The notes beneath the pieces are model-generated. The model did not search any database. It was not told where the DNA came from and saw only the letters and a list, made by a program, of their open reading frames with translations. This document shows, piece after piece, positions 1 through 8,427 of a stretch of DNA of 64,000 nucleotides. Positions within the stretch are counted from its first letter, which is position 1. Each line of letters starts with the position of its first letter. Both the position numbers and the translations under genes were made by a program. This DNA comes from Ramlibacter sp. (GTDB lineage Bacteria; Pseudomonadota; Gammaproteobacteria; Burkholderiales; Burkholderiaceae_C), in the NCBI GenBank assembly GCA_029237735.1, contig JAQZBU010000017.1:1-64000 (forward strand), read 5' to 3'.

Positions 1-693
1 CACGCGCGCCGTATAGGCAAGGCTGAACTCCTGAAACGCGCCGTCCGCGAGCACACCGCCCCAGCTGTCGAAAATCATGACGGCTTGCGCGCCGGCTTCG
101 ATCTGCGCGTTGAGGTAGGCGGCCACGGCATCTGCATTGATCTCCAGGATGCGATGCATGAGGTCCGGGCGGCTGTAAAGCATGGTCTTGACCAGCCGGT
201 AGTCGTCTGAGCCGGCGCCCTCGACCATGTAGCAAGCGAGCGTCCACGGGCTGCCGGAGAAGCCGATCAGCGGCACGCGGCCTTTGAGTGCATGGCGGAT
301 CGACGTGACTGCATCGAACACGTAGCGCAGCTTCTCCATGTCGGGCACGGCCAGCGCTTTTACGGCAGCTTCGTCGCGCACCGCCGTCGCAAAGCGCGGG
401 CCTTCGCCCAGCGCGAAGCTCAGGCCCAGGCCCATCGCGTCCGGTACCGTGAGGATGTCGGAGAAGAGGATCGCCGCGTCGAGCGCGTAGCGATCCAATG
501 GCTGCAAGGTGACTTCGGTGGCGAAGTCCTTGTTGGTCGCGAGGCCCATGAAGCTGCCGGCGCGCGCGCGGGTATCGCGATACTCCGGCAGGTAGCGGCC
601 GGCCTGGCGCATCAGCCAGACGGGCGTGTGCGGTGTGGAGAGGCGGCGGCAGGCGCGCAGGAAGGTGTCGTTCTGCAAGGGTGCGAAGCTCAT
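1..693 (-). CDS. hemE: Uroporphyrinogen decarboxylase, N-terminal part (cut by window edge)
   Basis: HemE decarboxylates the four acetate side chains of uroporphyrinogen III to give coproporphyrinogen III in cytosolic heme synthesis. Translating the minus strand from the ATG at 693 gives 231 open residues running off the left edge. They begin [17 protein letters not shown] and contain the family hallmarks [16 protein letters not shown] near residues 25-40, a [12 protein letters not shown] stretch and [16 protein letters not shown]. The full family is about 350-370 residues, so roughly one third is outside the window. The next gene starts 60 bp away and is divergent, so the short gap must hold both promoters. 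Identification is secure from the conserved N-terminal motifs. Confidence 0.96.
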   Translation of the reverse strand, partial: MSFAPLQNDTFLRACRRLSTPHTPVWLMRQAGRYLPEYRDTRARAGSFMGLATNKDFATEVTLQPLDRYALDAAILFSDILTVPDAMGLGLSFALGEGPRFATAVRDEAAVKALAVPDMEKLRYVFDAVTSIRHALKGRVPLIGFSGSPWTLACYMVEGAGSDDYRLVKTMLYSRPDLMHRILEINADAVAAYLNAQIEAGAQAVMIFDSWGGVLADGAFQEFSLAYTARV

Positions 694-753
694 AGGGCGA
701 TTGTCGCAGGCCCGCGGGCCTATGATCACGCCAACCAAACTGCGGCGGCGGAC

Positions 754-1848
754 ATGAGCGGGACTTTCGAACAAGCCAGGGATTTCTTCACGCAGGGACT
801 GGCCCACTTCCAGGCGGGGCGCTTCGACCAGGCGGAGCGCAGCTTCGCCGCGTCTGACGCACTGCTGCCGGGACGCATATCCACGCTCACCAACCTGGGC
901 GCGACGCGACTGAAGCTCGGCAAGCCGCAGGAGGCTGCGAATGTGCTGGAGGAAGTGCTCGCCAGGGAGCCGGATAACGTCGAGGCGCTCGGCCACCGCG
1001 CGACGGCGCTGGCCGAGCTCGGCCAATTTCCGCAGGCACTCGCGTGTGTCGAACGCATTCTTTCGCTTGTGCCGGAGCTGGGCCACGCGTGGAGCCTTCG
1101 CGGCCTGCTGCTGCGGGACCTGGGGCGCCCGGACGAGGCGGCGGCCGCTTTCGATGAAGCGATCGCGCGGGGCGCGGACCCGGAGCTCAATCGCTATTAC
1201 CGCGCGGCGCTCACGGGCCGAGACCTGCCCTCGACCGCGCCGCAACAGTATGTGCAGTCGCTGTTCGACACCTACGCCGAAGGCTTCGACGAGCACCTCG
1301 TTCGGGTGCTGCATTACCAGGCGCCACAGATCCTGGCCGACGGTTTGCGCGCCATGGGCCACGAGTTCGAGAATGCGCTCGACCTGGGCTGCGGCACCGG
1401 GCTGTGCGGGCCCCTGGTTCGCCCCCTCACAAAGAAGCTGCACGGCGTCGACCTGTCCGCAACGATGGTCGAGAGAGCCGAAGCGCTGGGCATGTACGAC
1501 CTCGTCGTGCAGTCCGACCTGGTGCAGTACCTGAAGGGCACGGCACAGCGATACGATTTGGTGCTGGCCGCCGACGTGTTCATCTATGTCGGCGCGCTGG
1601 AACCCGTGTTCGCGGGCGTGGCGCGCGTGATGGAGCCGGGCGGTGTGTTCTGCTTTTCCGTGGAATCGGCGCCAGAGGGTCATGAGCTGGTGCTGAGGGA
1701 CAGCCTGCGCTACGCGCACTCGCGCTCGTACATCGAGAAACTCGCAGCGCAGTTCGGATTTGGGGTATCCACCGTCTCGCAGCACCCCATCCGCGAAGAC
1801 CAGCGCGTACCCATCCCCGGCCTCTATTTCTGGCTCACGCGCAGTTAG
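754..1848 (+). CDS. TPR-repeat SAM-dependent methyltransferase
   Basis: Predicted cytosolic class I methyltransferase of 364 residues; the substrate is unknown. Residues 5-150 form about four TPR helical hairpins (alternating A/G/Y/L positions, for example [20 protein letters not shown]), a protein-interaction scaffold. Residues 165-364 are a Rossmann methyltransferase with SAM-binding motif I LDLGCGTG at 209-216, followed by an acidic D in LHGVDLS and [10 protein letters not shown] as motif IV. The ATG at 754 is chosen because an in-frame extension upstream would run antisense through hemE. The TPR-methyltransferase pairing is common in proteobacteria for proteins of unassigned target. Methyltransferase activity is likely; small-molecule versus protein substrate cannot be decided. 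Confidence 0.88.
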   Translation: MSGTFEQARDFFTQGLAHFQAGRFDQAERSFAASDALLPGRISTLTNLGATRLKLGKPQEAANVLEEVLAREPDNVEALGHRATALAELGQFPQALACVERILSLVPELGHAWSLRGLLLRDLGRPDEAAAAFDEAIARGADPELNRYYRAALTGRDLPSTAPQQYVQSLFDTYAEGFDEHLVRVLHYQAPQILADGLRAMGHEFENALDLGCGTGLCGPLVRPLTKKLHGVDLSATMVERAEALGMYDLVVQSDLVQYLKGTAQRYDLVLAADVFIYVGALEPVFAGVARVMEPGGVFCFSVESAPEGHELVLRDSLRYAHSRSYIEKLAAQFGFGVSTVSQHPIREDQRVPIPGLYFWLTRS

Positions 1849-1852
1849 AGTA

Positions 1853-1918
1853 TTGTCATGCCGGACTTGATCCGGCATCCACGCCGCCATGGATGCCGGA
1901 TCAAGTCCGGCATGACAA
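1853..1918. repeat. Perfect palindromic intergenic element
   Basis: Two 28-bp arms (1853-1880 and 1891-1918) are exact reverse complements around a 10-bp centre. They begin TTGTCATGCCGGACTTGATC. The element lies between the stop of the TPR-methyltransferase and the promoter region of the nitrilase and can form a very stable hairpin in RNA. A diverged relative lies at 4773-4847. The layout is that of a REP/small palindromic interspersed repeat, possibly serving as a terminator or mRNA-end stabiliser. Confidence 0.85.
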
Positions 1919-1975
1919 CTGGCGTCCCCACGCGTTAAAGTCCGCTCACGCAACCCCTGCGCAAGGAACCCAATC

Positions 1976-2917
1976 ATGCCGCGCGTCGCCCTTATCCAGC
2001 ATCCGCCCGCGTTCCTGGATCGCGCTGCCACGCTCGACCGCGCCGTAACGGCTGTCGATGACGCGGCTCGCGACGGGGCACAGCTCATCGTCTTCCCGGA
2101 AGCCTACGTCTCGGGCTATCCGGCCTGGATCTGGCGGCTGCGCCCCGGCGGAGATATGGCGCTCACCGAGCAGCTGTGTGCGCTGCTGCGCGCCAGCGCC
2201 GTCGATCTGGGGGCTGATGATCTCAGGCCGCTGCGCGAGGCCGCCAAGCGCAATTCAGTCACGATCGTATGCGGCATCAACGAGCGCGACGGCGCGTTCA
2301 GCCGCAGCACGATCTACAACACGGTAGTGATCATCGGAGCCGATGGCACGCTGCAGAACCGCCATCGCAAGGTCATGCCCACCAACCCGGAGCGCATGGT
2401 CTGGGGCTTTGGCGATGCCAGCGGGCTGAAAGCCGTCGACACGCCCGTGGGTCGCGTTGGCGCGCTGATCTGCTGGGAGAATTACATGCCGCTCGCGCGC
2501 TGCGCCATGTATGCGCAGGGGGTCGACATCTACGTCGCGCCCACCTACGACGGTGGCCAGCGCTGGGTCGCTTCGATGCAGCACATCGCGCGCGAAGGAG
2601 GGTGCTGGGTGCTCGGCAGCTGTAGCGCGTTCCAGGCGCGCGACCTGCCCGACACCCTGCCCGGCAAGGCGGCGATGTACCCATCGCCCGATGAGTGGGT
2701 CAATGGCGGCGACTCGGTCATCGTGGCGCCGAGCGGCAAGGTCGTGGCCGGTCCGCTGCACGAGTCAAAGGACACCGTGGTGGCGGATATCGACCTCGCC
2801 GCGGCCGGCACGGCGCGGCGCACCCTCGACGTGGTCGGCCACTATGCGCGGCCGGACCTGTTCCAGTTGCACGTCAACACCCAGCCTTCGCAGCCGGTCA
2901 TCTTCAGCAAGGAGTGA
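1976..2917 (+). CDS. Nitrilase / carbon-nitrogen hydrolase
   Basis: A 313-residue member of the nitrilase superfamily, predicted to hydrolyse a nitrile (or a related amide) to a carboxylic acid and ammonia in the cytosol. The catalytic triad is visible: Glu42 in [12 protein letters not shown], Lys132 in NRHRKVMPT and Cys166 in [13 protein letters not shown]. The WENYMPLAR and GYPAW signatures match true nitrilases (aliphatic/aryl) rather than amidases. The ATG at 1976 follows an AAGGA-type ribosome site. It converges on metY, with stop codons three bases apart. No operon partner on the same strand. The nitrile substrate cannot be inferred from the sequence. Confidence 0.9.
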   Translation: MPRVALIQHPPAFLDRAATLDRAVTAVDDAARDGAQLIVFPEAYVSGYPAWIWRLRPGGDMALTEQLCALLRASAVDLGADDLRPLREAAKRNSVTIVCGINERDGAFSRSTIYNTVVIIGADGTLQNRHRKVMPTNPERMVWGFGDASGLKAVDTPVGRVGALICWENYMPLARCAMYAQGVDIYVAPTYDGGQRWVASMQHIAREGGCWVLGSCSAFQARDLPDTLPGKAAMYPSPDEWVNGGDSVIVAPSGKVVAGPLHESKDTVVADIDLAAAGTARRTLDVVGHYARPDLFQLHVNTQPSQPVIFSKE

Positions 2918-2920
2918 GGC

Positions 2921-4243
2921 TTAGCGAACGGCTTGCCGGAGCGCCTGGTCAATATCCCACAGGATGTCGTCGGCTTCCTCGATGCCCACCGACAGGCGGA
3001 TCATGTCGGGCCGCACGCCGGCGCGCGCGAGTTCTTCCTCGTTCAGCTGGCGGTGCGTGGTGGAGGCCGGGTGGATCACCAGCGTCTTCGCGTCGCCGAT
3101 GTTGGCCAGGTGGCTGAGGAACTCGCAGGCGTCGATGAAGCGCTCGCCAGCCTTCGCCGGGTCAGCGGCCTTGATGCCGAAGGTCAGGATGCCCGAGGCG
3201 CCGGGGCGGCCGTCGATACTGCGGAACTGCTTTTTCGCGAGTTCGTGGTGCGGTGAGTTCGCGAGGCCCGGATAGTTGACCCAGCTCACCAGCGGGTGAT
3301 CGCTGAGGAATTCAGCCACGAGCAACGCGTTGCGGCAATGGGCTTGCATGCGCAGGTGCAGCGTCTCGATGCCTTGCAGAATCAGCCACGCATTCAGCGG
3401 CGAGAGCGAAGCGCCGAAGGTGCGGTTCACCTCCATGCGTGCCTTCATGGTGTAGCCGAAGTCGCCGAAGGTTTCGTAGAACTTCACGCCGTGGTAGGCG
3501 CGGCTGGGTTCCAGCATCTCGGGGAATTTCTGCGCGGCCAGGCCCGAGCCCCAATCGAACTTGCCCGATTCGACGATCACGCCGGCCATCGTCGTGCCGT
3601 GGCCGCCGAGGTACTTGGTGGCGCTGTGCACGACGATGTCAGCGCCGAACACGAACGGGTTGCACAGGTAAGGGCTGGGCACGGTGTTGTCGATGATGAG
3701 CGGCAGGCCGTGCTCGTGCGCGATCTTGGCCACCGGCTCGATGTCGAACACGTTCACCAGCGGGTTGCCCAGCGTTTCGCCGTACACGGCGCGCGTCGTG
3801 GGCCGGATCGCGCGGCGGAAATTCTCCGGGTCTTGCGGGTCGACGAAGGTGGTCTCGATGCCCAGCCGCGAGAAGCCGACGCCGAGCTGGCCGACGCTGC
3901 CGCCATACAACGTGGAGGCGGCGACAATGTGGTCGCCGGTCTTCAGGATCGCGAGCAGTGCGGTCATCTGCGCTGCCATGCCCGTCGCGCACGCGAGCGC
4001 GGCACGGCCGCCTTCGAGCGACGCTACGCGCTCTTCCAGCACCGCGACCGTCGGGTTGCTGATGCGGCTGTACACGTTGCCAAAGGTTTGCAGGTTGAAC
4101 AAGCTCGCGGCGTGCTCGGCCGAATCGAAAACGAAGCTCGTGGTCTGGTGGATCGGCGTCGCGCGCGCGCCGGTCACCGGGTCGGGCACGGCCCCGGCGT
4201 GGATGGCACGGGTGCCGAAGCCATAGTCGCGGTCTTTGGTCAT
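2921..4243 (-). CDS. metY: O-acetylhomoserine sulfhydrylase (PLP-dependent)
   Basis: Cys/Met-metabolism PLP enzyme of 440 residues that makes homocysteine from O-acetylhomoserine and sulfide, direct sulfhydrylation in methionine synthesis. The start GFGTRAIHAG, the THALFEQ-like YSRISNPT region (59-65), Asp185 in the IDNT motif and the Schiff-base Lys210 in HSATKYLGGHG are all present. The length (about 430-440) and the FDWGSGLAAQKFPEM insertion separate it from shorter cystathionine gamma-synthases of the same fold. It lies 13 bp downstream of the CoA-binding protein gene and probably shares its transcript. MetY assignment is strong; activity on O-succinylhomoserine is a less likely alternative. 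Confidence 0.93.
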   Translation of the reverse strand: MTKDRDYGFGTRAIHAGAVPDPVTGARATPIHQTTSFVFDSAEHAASLFNLQTFGNVYSRISNPTVAVLEERVASLEGGRAALACATGMAAQMTALLAILKTGDHIVAASTLYGGSVGQLGVGFSRLGIETTFVDPQDPENFRRAIRPTTRAVYGETLGNPLVNVFDIEPVAKIAHEHGLPLIIDNTVPSPYLCNPFVFGADIVVHSATKYLGGHGTTMAGVIVESGKFDWGSGLAAQKFPEMLEPSRAYHGVKFYETFGDFGYTMKARMEVNRTFGASLSPLNAWLILQGIETLHLRMQAHCRNALLVAEFLSDHPLVSWVNYPGLANSPHHELAKKQFRSIDGRPGASGILTFGIKAADPAKAGERFIDACEFLSHLANIGDAKTLVIHPASTTHRQLNEEELARAGVRPDMIRLSVGIEEADDILWDIDQALRQAVR

Positions 4244-4256
4244 GAGAAGTTCGAGT

Positions 4257-4748
4257 TCAGTAGGGCAGGTGTTGCGGCCTGCGCGCGGAGATCACGCGCG
4301 TGTTAACGCCGGCCCAGTTCAAGCCGCCGAAGAGCCGCGCATGCTCGATCTTCACGCAGCGGTCCATCACGACGTCGAGCCCCGCGGCGCGCGCCTTGGC
4401 CGCTGCGGGCTCGTTGACAACGCCGATCTGCATCCACAGGCACTTGGCGCCGATGGCGATGGCCTCGTCGGCGATGGGCGGGATGTCCTCGCTCTTGCGA
4501 AAGCAATCGACCATGTCGATCTTCAGGCCTTCAGCGGCCAGTGCCGCGGCGGCGGCCGTCACGCTCGGGTAGCAGCGCTGGCCGAGGATATCGGTGGCCG
4601 TGGGGTTGACCGGCACGACGCGATAGCCGTGTCCCTGCATGTACTTGGCCGCGAAAAAACTGGGCCTGTGCCATTGCGGCGACAGGCCCACGACGGCGAT
4701 GGTCTTGCAGGTGCCGAGGATGCGGCGCAGGGTGGCAATGTCGGTCAT
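4257..4748 (-). CDS. CoA-binding domain protein (YccU family)
   Basis: A 163-residue single-domain Rossmann protein of the CoA_binding_2 family, related to the N-terminal CoA-binding domain of succinyl-CoA synthetase alpha. The nucleotide-binding start TIAVVGLSP (about 15-23), VPVNPTATDILG, MVDCFRKSEDIPPI and the C-terminal CVKIEHARL are typical. Biochemical role is not established for the family. The ATG at 4748 is used because the longer frame would begin inside a palindromic repeat element. It stands directly upstream of metY with a 13-bp gap, so co-transcription is likely. Confidence 0.88.
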   Translation of the reverse strand: MTDIATLRRILGTCKTIAVVGLSPQWHRPSFFAAKYMQGHGYRVVPVNPTATDILGQRCYPSVTAAAAALAAEGLKIDMVDCFRKSEDIPPIADEAIAIGAKCLWMQIGVVNEPAAAKARAAGLDVVMDRCVKIEHARLFGGLNWAGVNTRVISARRPQHLPY

Positions 4749-4772
4749 GCCGCCAGTGTACGCATCCCACCC

Positions 4773-4847
4773 TGTCATTGCGGGCTCGACCGGCAATCCA
4801 CCTCGCGTCGGTCGAGACATGGATCCCGGATCAAGTCCGGGATGACA
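4773..4847. repeat. Imperfect palindromic intergenic element, relative of the 1853-1918 element
   Basis: The right arm (4821-4847, ending in CCGGGATGACA) shares the GGATCAAGTCCGG core with the element at 1853-1918. The left arm (4773-4799, TGTCATTGCGGGCTCGACC) pairs with it only imperfectly. The element sits between the starts/ends of two minus-strand genes (CoA-binding protein and redoxin). Confidence 0.7.
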
Positions 4848-4851
4848 AGTT

Positions 4852-5422
4852 TCAGGCCTTGTACTTGACCGAGCAACCGTAAGGCCGCGTCACGGCCTGG
4901 GAAATGGGCTTGCCGGCAAGCGCCTCATTGAGCCCCTGGCGCACATAGTTCACGGCCTTCTTGATGTCATCCGGGTCGCTGGACGGAATGCTGTCGATGC
5001 CGCCCGCGTACACCAGCTTGCCTTGCGGATCGACGATGTACATGTGCGGCGTGGTGCGCGCACCGTAGGCCTTGCCGGCCACGCCGTCCTCGTCCGCCAG
5101 CAGGGCAGTGGGTTGCGCCTTGCGCGCCGTAGGACGAGCGCTCGGTGGAGTTGATGGCGAGCCACACCACGCCCTTGCCCACGGCTTCTTTTTGCGTGGC
5201 GGGCATGTTGCCGCTGTCGTAGTGCTTACGCACGTAGGGGCACCCGGGGTTGGTCCACTCCAGCACCACGTGCTTGCCGCGGTAGTCGCTGAGCTTCACG
5301 GGCTTGCCGGCCGCGTCTTTCAGCGTGAAATCGGGGGCGGCCTGGCCGACGCTGGGGGCCGCTTGCACAGAGAACGCAAGGGCGAGTGCCGACAGGGCGA
5401 AGAAGGTTCTGCGCAACATCAT
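4852..5422 (-). pseudogene. Redoxin/TlpA-like thioredoxin-fold protein, frameshifted
   Basis: AhpC/TSA-type redoxin broken into two frames. The first part, from the ATG at 5422 (AAGGAGA ribosome site), encodes a signal peptide (MMLRRTFFALSALALAFSVQA) and the redoxin core APDFTLKDAAGKPVKL with Cys61 in WTNPGCPYVRKHY. The second part, starting before 5082, gives PTALLADEDGVAGKAYGARTTPHMYIVDPQG and runs to the stop at 4852. The switch lies around 5115-5140. By comparison with this protein type, several residues between the two blocks also appear to be missing, which suggests a small deletion rather than one miscalled base. It is preceded 13 bp upstream by the DsbD-like gene, a natural electron donor for a periplasmic redoxin. 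Sequencing error remains possible. Confidence 0.75.
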
Positions 5423-5435
5423 GTCGTACGTCTCC

Positions 5436-7586
5436 TTAAAGCTTGGCGATGACGGAACGGACTTCCTCCACTCCCAGTATCTCGGACAGGACGACCGGCG
5501 CGCGGCCCTGCTTGTAAAAGACATAAACCGGCACCCCATTGCGCCCGAGCTGCGCCAGCGCGGCGGTGATGGCCGGATCGCGGCGCGTCCAGTCGGCGCG
5601 CAGCAACGCAACCTTCTTGGCCGACAGGTCGGCCAGCACGTCGGCGTTCGCGAGCGTGGTCTTCTTGTTGTACTGGCAGGTGACGCACCAGGCCGCCGTG
5701 AAATCCACGAACACGGGTTGGCCCGAAGCCATGAGCTGGTCCACGCGGCCCGGTTCCCACACCTGCCAGCCGCCCTCGCCGCGCACGGCCTGCTGCTGGG
5801 CCAGCGGCCTCGTGATGCTGGCACCGGCGACCCATGCCAGCAGGCTGAAGCTGACGATGGAAATGGCGGCGATGACAGTGCGCGCCCGCCCATGCAGCGT
5901 CAACGCCCATATGACCATGCTCATGGCTACCAGCAGCACCAGCAGAGCGCCGGCGCCGTCAATGCCGCTTTGCTGCCCCAGCACCCAGACCAGCCACGCC
6001 ACGGTGGCGAACATCGGGAAGGCCATCAGCTTGCGGAAAGTCTCCATCCAGGCGCCGGGCCGCGGCAGCAGGCGCGCGACGGCCGGAACCCAACTGGCGG
6101 CGAGGTAGGGCAGCGCCATGCCCACGCCGATGGCGGCGAACACGAGCAGCGCCTCAGACGCGGGCAGGCCGATCGCGAAGCCGAGCGACGCGCCCATGAA
6201 TGGCGCGGTGCAAGGCGAAGCCACCGCCACGGCCAGCACGCCCGAGAGGAATGCATTGGCGACCGGGTGGCGCGCTTCCAGCGAGGCGACGCTGGACGGC
6301 AGGAACGAGCCGAACTGGAACAGGCCCGCGAGGTTCAACCCGATCAGCGTGAACAGCGCGGCGAGCACCGCGATGACCACGGGCGACTGCAGTTGGAAGC
6401 CCCAGCCCAGCTGCTCGCCGGCAGCGCGCAACGCAAGCATCAAGGCGCCGAGCGCGGCAAACGACGCGATCACGCCCGCCGAATAGGCGAGGCCGGCGAT
6501 GCGATGCGAACGCCGGTCGTCGGCATGGCGCGTGAAGCCCACGACCTTGATGGCGAGGATGGGGAACACGCAGGGCATGAGGTTCAGGATCAGGCCGCCA
6601 AGCAATGCGCCGAGCAGCGCGGCCGCCAGGGTCAGCGTGGCCGTTGGCGGCGGCGCGGCCCCGGGGCTGCCACCGCCGGCCTGGTTCGCGCGCAAAGCGG
6701 CCTCCAGTGCCGGAGACATGCCCGTCACGGCTGCGACGGGCGGCCATTCGCCCTGCACTTTGGCTTCGGTGCGCCAGCCTTGCGAGCCCAGCGCCAGAAC
6801 GATCGGCATGACACCGGGGCTGTGCGCGCGTTGCGGCGACAGCGGCACGCGGGCGGTCCAGTCGTCCCCCTGCCAGGCCTGTGTCCACTGGGCGGCGGTC
6901 TCGATCACTTCGCCCGTCTCGGGGAAGAACTCCAGCGTCTTGCCGCGCAGCGCCGCGGGCAGGCCGCTGACCGTGAGCTTGATGGCATTGCCGTCGATGA
7001 CGGCTTTGCCCTCGCCCTTGAGGGCCTGCGGTTGCGTGTCGAACGCGGCCTGGAACGCTGCCGCGTTGAGCGCGGTGGTGCTTTTGGCCGGAAGCTTGAT
7101 GGCGAAGTCGCCCTCTTCGGGGATGCATTCCTGCTTGCAGACCAGCCAGCTGGCCTTCAGCTTCACGTCGATGTCGCTGCCCAGGATCGAAGGCTTGAAA
7201 TCGGGAGAGATCGTGAGCGGCACCGGCAGCAGCACCGTGCCTTCGTAGCCGTAGTTGGCCAGGTTGCCGATCGGAATCTTCTTGGGCACGGGCCAGGCGA
7301 TCTCGCCTGCGGTGACGCCCTTGGGCAGCGTCCACTGCAGCTGCGTCGGCAGCCCGGAATCTCCGGAGTTCTTCCAGTAGGTGTGCCACTCCGGTTGGTG
7401 CGCCACCTGCAGGCCCACCCACACCGGCTTGCCGGGGGCGACGCCATCGGGCGCATGCGCCATCAACTCGGCGCGCACACGCTCGGTGGAAACGACGCTC
7501 TTGGGCCCGCCCTGCGCCAAGGCAGCGGCGGGCAGGGCGAGGAAAGCGGCCAGGACGGCAGCCGGCAGGATTCGGAGGAAATTCAT
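5436..7586 (-). CDS. DsbD-like thiol:disulfide interchange protein
   Basis: A 716-residue membrane reductase predicted to carry electrons from cytosolic thioredoxin to periplasmic thiol proteins. Order: signal peptide (MNFLRILPAAVLAAFLALPAAALA), periplasmic immunoglobulin-like domain to about residue 290 with a Cys pair in SWLVCKQECIPEEG, an eight-helix CcdA/DsbD core with its two redox cysteines in NLMPCVFP and VASPCTAPF, and a C-terminal thioredoxin domain with AAWCVTCQ (Cys634/Cys637). The domain plan resembles DsbD/ScsB; the N-terminal domain looks closer to the ScsB-type DsbC_N domain. The longer reading frame upstream of 7586 is out of character and would overlap alaX. Probably co-transcribed with the redoxin. 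Confidence 0.9.
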   Translation of the reverse strand: MNFLRILPAAVLAAFLALPAAALAQGGPKSVVSTERVRAELMAHAPDGVAPGKPVWVGLQVAHQPEWHTYWKNSGDSGLPTQLQWTLPKGVTAGEIAWPVPKKIPIGNLANYGYEGTVLLPVPLTISPDFKPSILGSDIDVKLKASWLVCKQECIPEEGDFAIKLPAKSTTALNAAAFQAAFDTQPQALKGEGKAVIDGNAIKLTVSGLPAALRGKTLEFFPETGEVIETAAQWTQAWQGDDWTARVPLSPQRAHSPGVMPIVLALGSQGWRTEAKVQGEWPPVAAVTGMSPALEAALRANQAGGGSPGAAPPPTATLTLAAALLGALLGGLILNLMPCVFPILAIKVVGFTRHADDRRSHRIAGLAYSAGVIASFAALGALMLALRAAGEQLGWGFQLQSPVVIAVLAALFTLIGLNLAGLFQFGSFLPSSVASLEARHPVANAFLSGVLAVAVASPCTAPFMGASLGFAIGLPASEALLVFAAIGVGMALPYLAASWVPAVARLLPRPGAWMETFRKLMAFPMFATVAWLVWVLGQQSGIDGAGALLVLLVAMSMVIWALTLHGRARTVIAAISIVSFSLLAWVAGASITRPLAQQQAVRGEGGWQVWEPGRVDQLMASGQPVFVDFTAAWCVTCQYNKKTTLANADVLADLSAKKVALLRADWTRRDPAITAALAQLGRNGVPVYVFYKQGRAPVVLSEILGVEEVRSVIAKL

Positions 7587-7623
7587 CACTGGGTGAGAGC
7601 TCGGCTGTAGGCGGGAAGTTCCA

Positions 7624-8364
7624 TCAGGCAAAGCCAAGGACGACGCGCCGGGTGGTGGCGCTCTTCTTTTCGATCTTGGTGACGACCACGGCCCCGATCT
7701 CCGCGGTGTTGGCCACGTGGGTGCCGCCGCAGGGCTGGAAGTCGATTTGCTCGTCGGCGCCAATGCGGATGGTCCGGATGCGCCCGGAGCCGCGCGGTGG
7801 TTGCACCGACATGCTCTTGACGAGTGCGGGGTTGGCGTCGAGCTCCTCATCCGTGATGGCTCCGACCGCGACCGGATACCCGGCCTCGACCAGGCGCGCG
7901 ATGCCCTGCGTCAAGGCTTCCTTGTCCAGAGGATCGGTCATGTTGAAATCCAGGCGCGCGTAATCGGGGGTGATGGAGCAGCCGTTCACCAGTTGCGCAA
8001 CGAGATGGCACAGCAGGTGCGTCGAGGTGTGGAAACGCATCAGCTTGTGGCGGCGTTGCCAGTCCACCTTAGCGGTCACGGCGTCGCCGGGCTTGAGTTT
8101 CGTCAACAGATCGTCCTGTCCGGCCTCGGGGAGGTGGCAGATCGCATTCGTGGGGCGGCCCTCGGCATCCTTGCCCTTGCGGGTGTCGGCGATTTTCAGC
8201 TCGCTGCCGTCGGCCAGCACCAGCACGCCGCTGTCCCCGGCCTGCCCACCGCCCAGCGGATAGAACACGGTGCGGTCCAGCACGATGCCGTGCGCATCGA
8301 TCACCATCACGGTGGCTGTGCAGTCTTTCAGGTAGGCGTCGGCGCGGAAGAGCTCTTCGGTCAT
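7624..8364 (-). CDS. Alanyl-tRNA editing protein AlaX
   Basis: Free-standing editing domain (246 residues) that hydrolyses mischarged Ser- or Gly-tRNA(Ala) in trans. The zinc ligands are His112 and His116 in RFHTSTHLL and Cys212 and His216 in PCGGTHVANTAEIG, the same layout as the editing domain of AlaRS. The N-terminal glycine-rich loop FYPLGGGQAGDSG matches AlaX-M, the medium-length form. No tRNA ligase domain is attached. Encoded 37 bp upstream of the DsbD-like gene on the same strand; the functional link, if any, is unclear. Confidence 0.92.
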   Translation of the reverse strand: MTEELFRADAYLKDCTATVMVIDAHGIVLDRTVFYPLGGGQAGDSGVLVLADGSELKIADTRKGKDAEGRPTNAICHLPEAGQDDLLTKLKPGDAVTAKVDWQRRHKLMRFHTSTHLLCHLVAQLVNGCSITPDYARLDFNMTDPLDKEALTQGIARLVEAGYPVAVGAITDEELDANPALVKSMSVQPPRGSGRIRTIRIGADEQIDFQPCGGTHVANTAEIGAVVVTKIEKKSATTRRVVLGFA

Positions 8365-8427
8365 GTTCCCATTTTCGCGGTTTCCGCCTACAGGTGCCCG
8401 CGGGGAGCCGGAACAGACTTTCTCCTT

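Noticed and set aside
292-753. Extension of the TPR-methyltransferase frame to 292
   Set aside because: It runs antisense through the hemE coding region and its composition is unlike a protein; ATG 754 begins the family N-terminus.
5304-7610. Long plus-strand frame over the DsbD-like gene
   Set aside because: Composition is His/Gln/Arg-rich, typical of an antisense shadow in GC-rich DNA; the minus-strand DsbD-like protein is clear.
7717-8427. N-terminal extension of the sugar dehydrogenase
   Set aside because: Antisense to alaX; the signal peptide starts at 8428.
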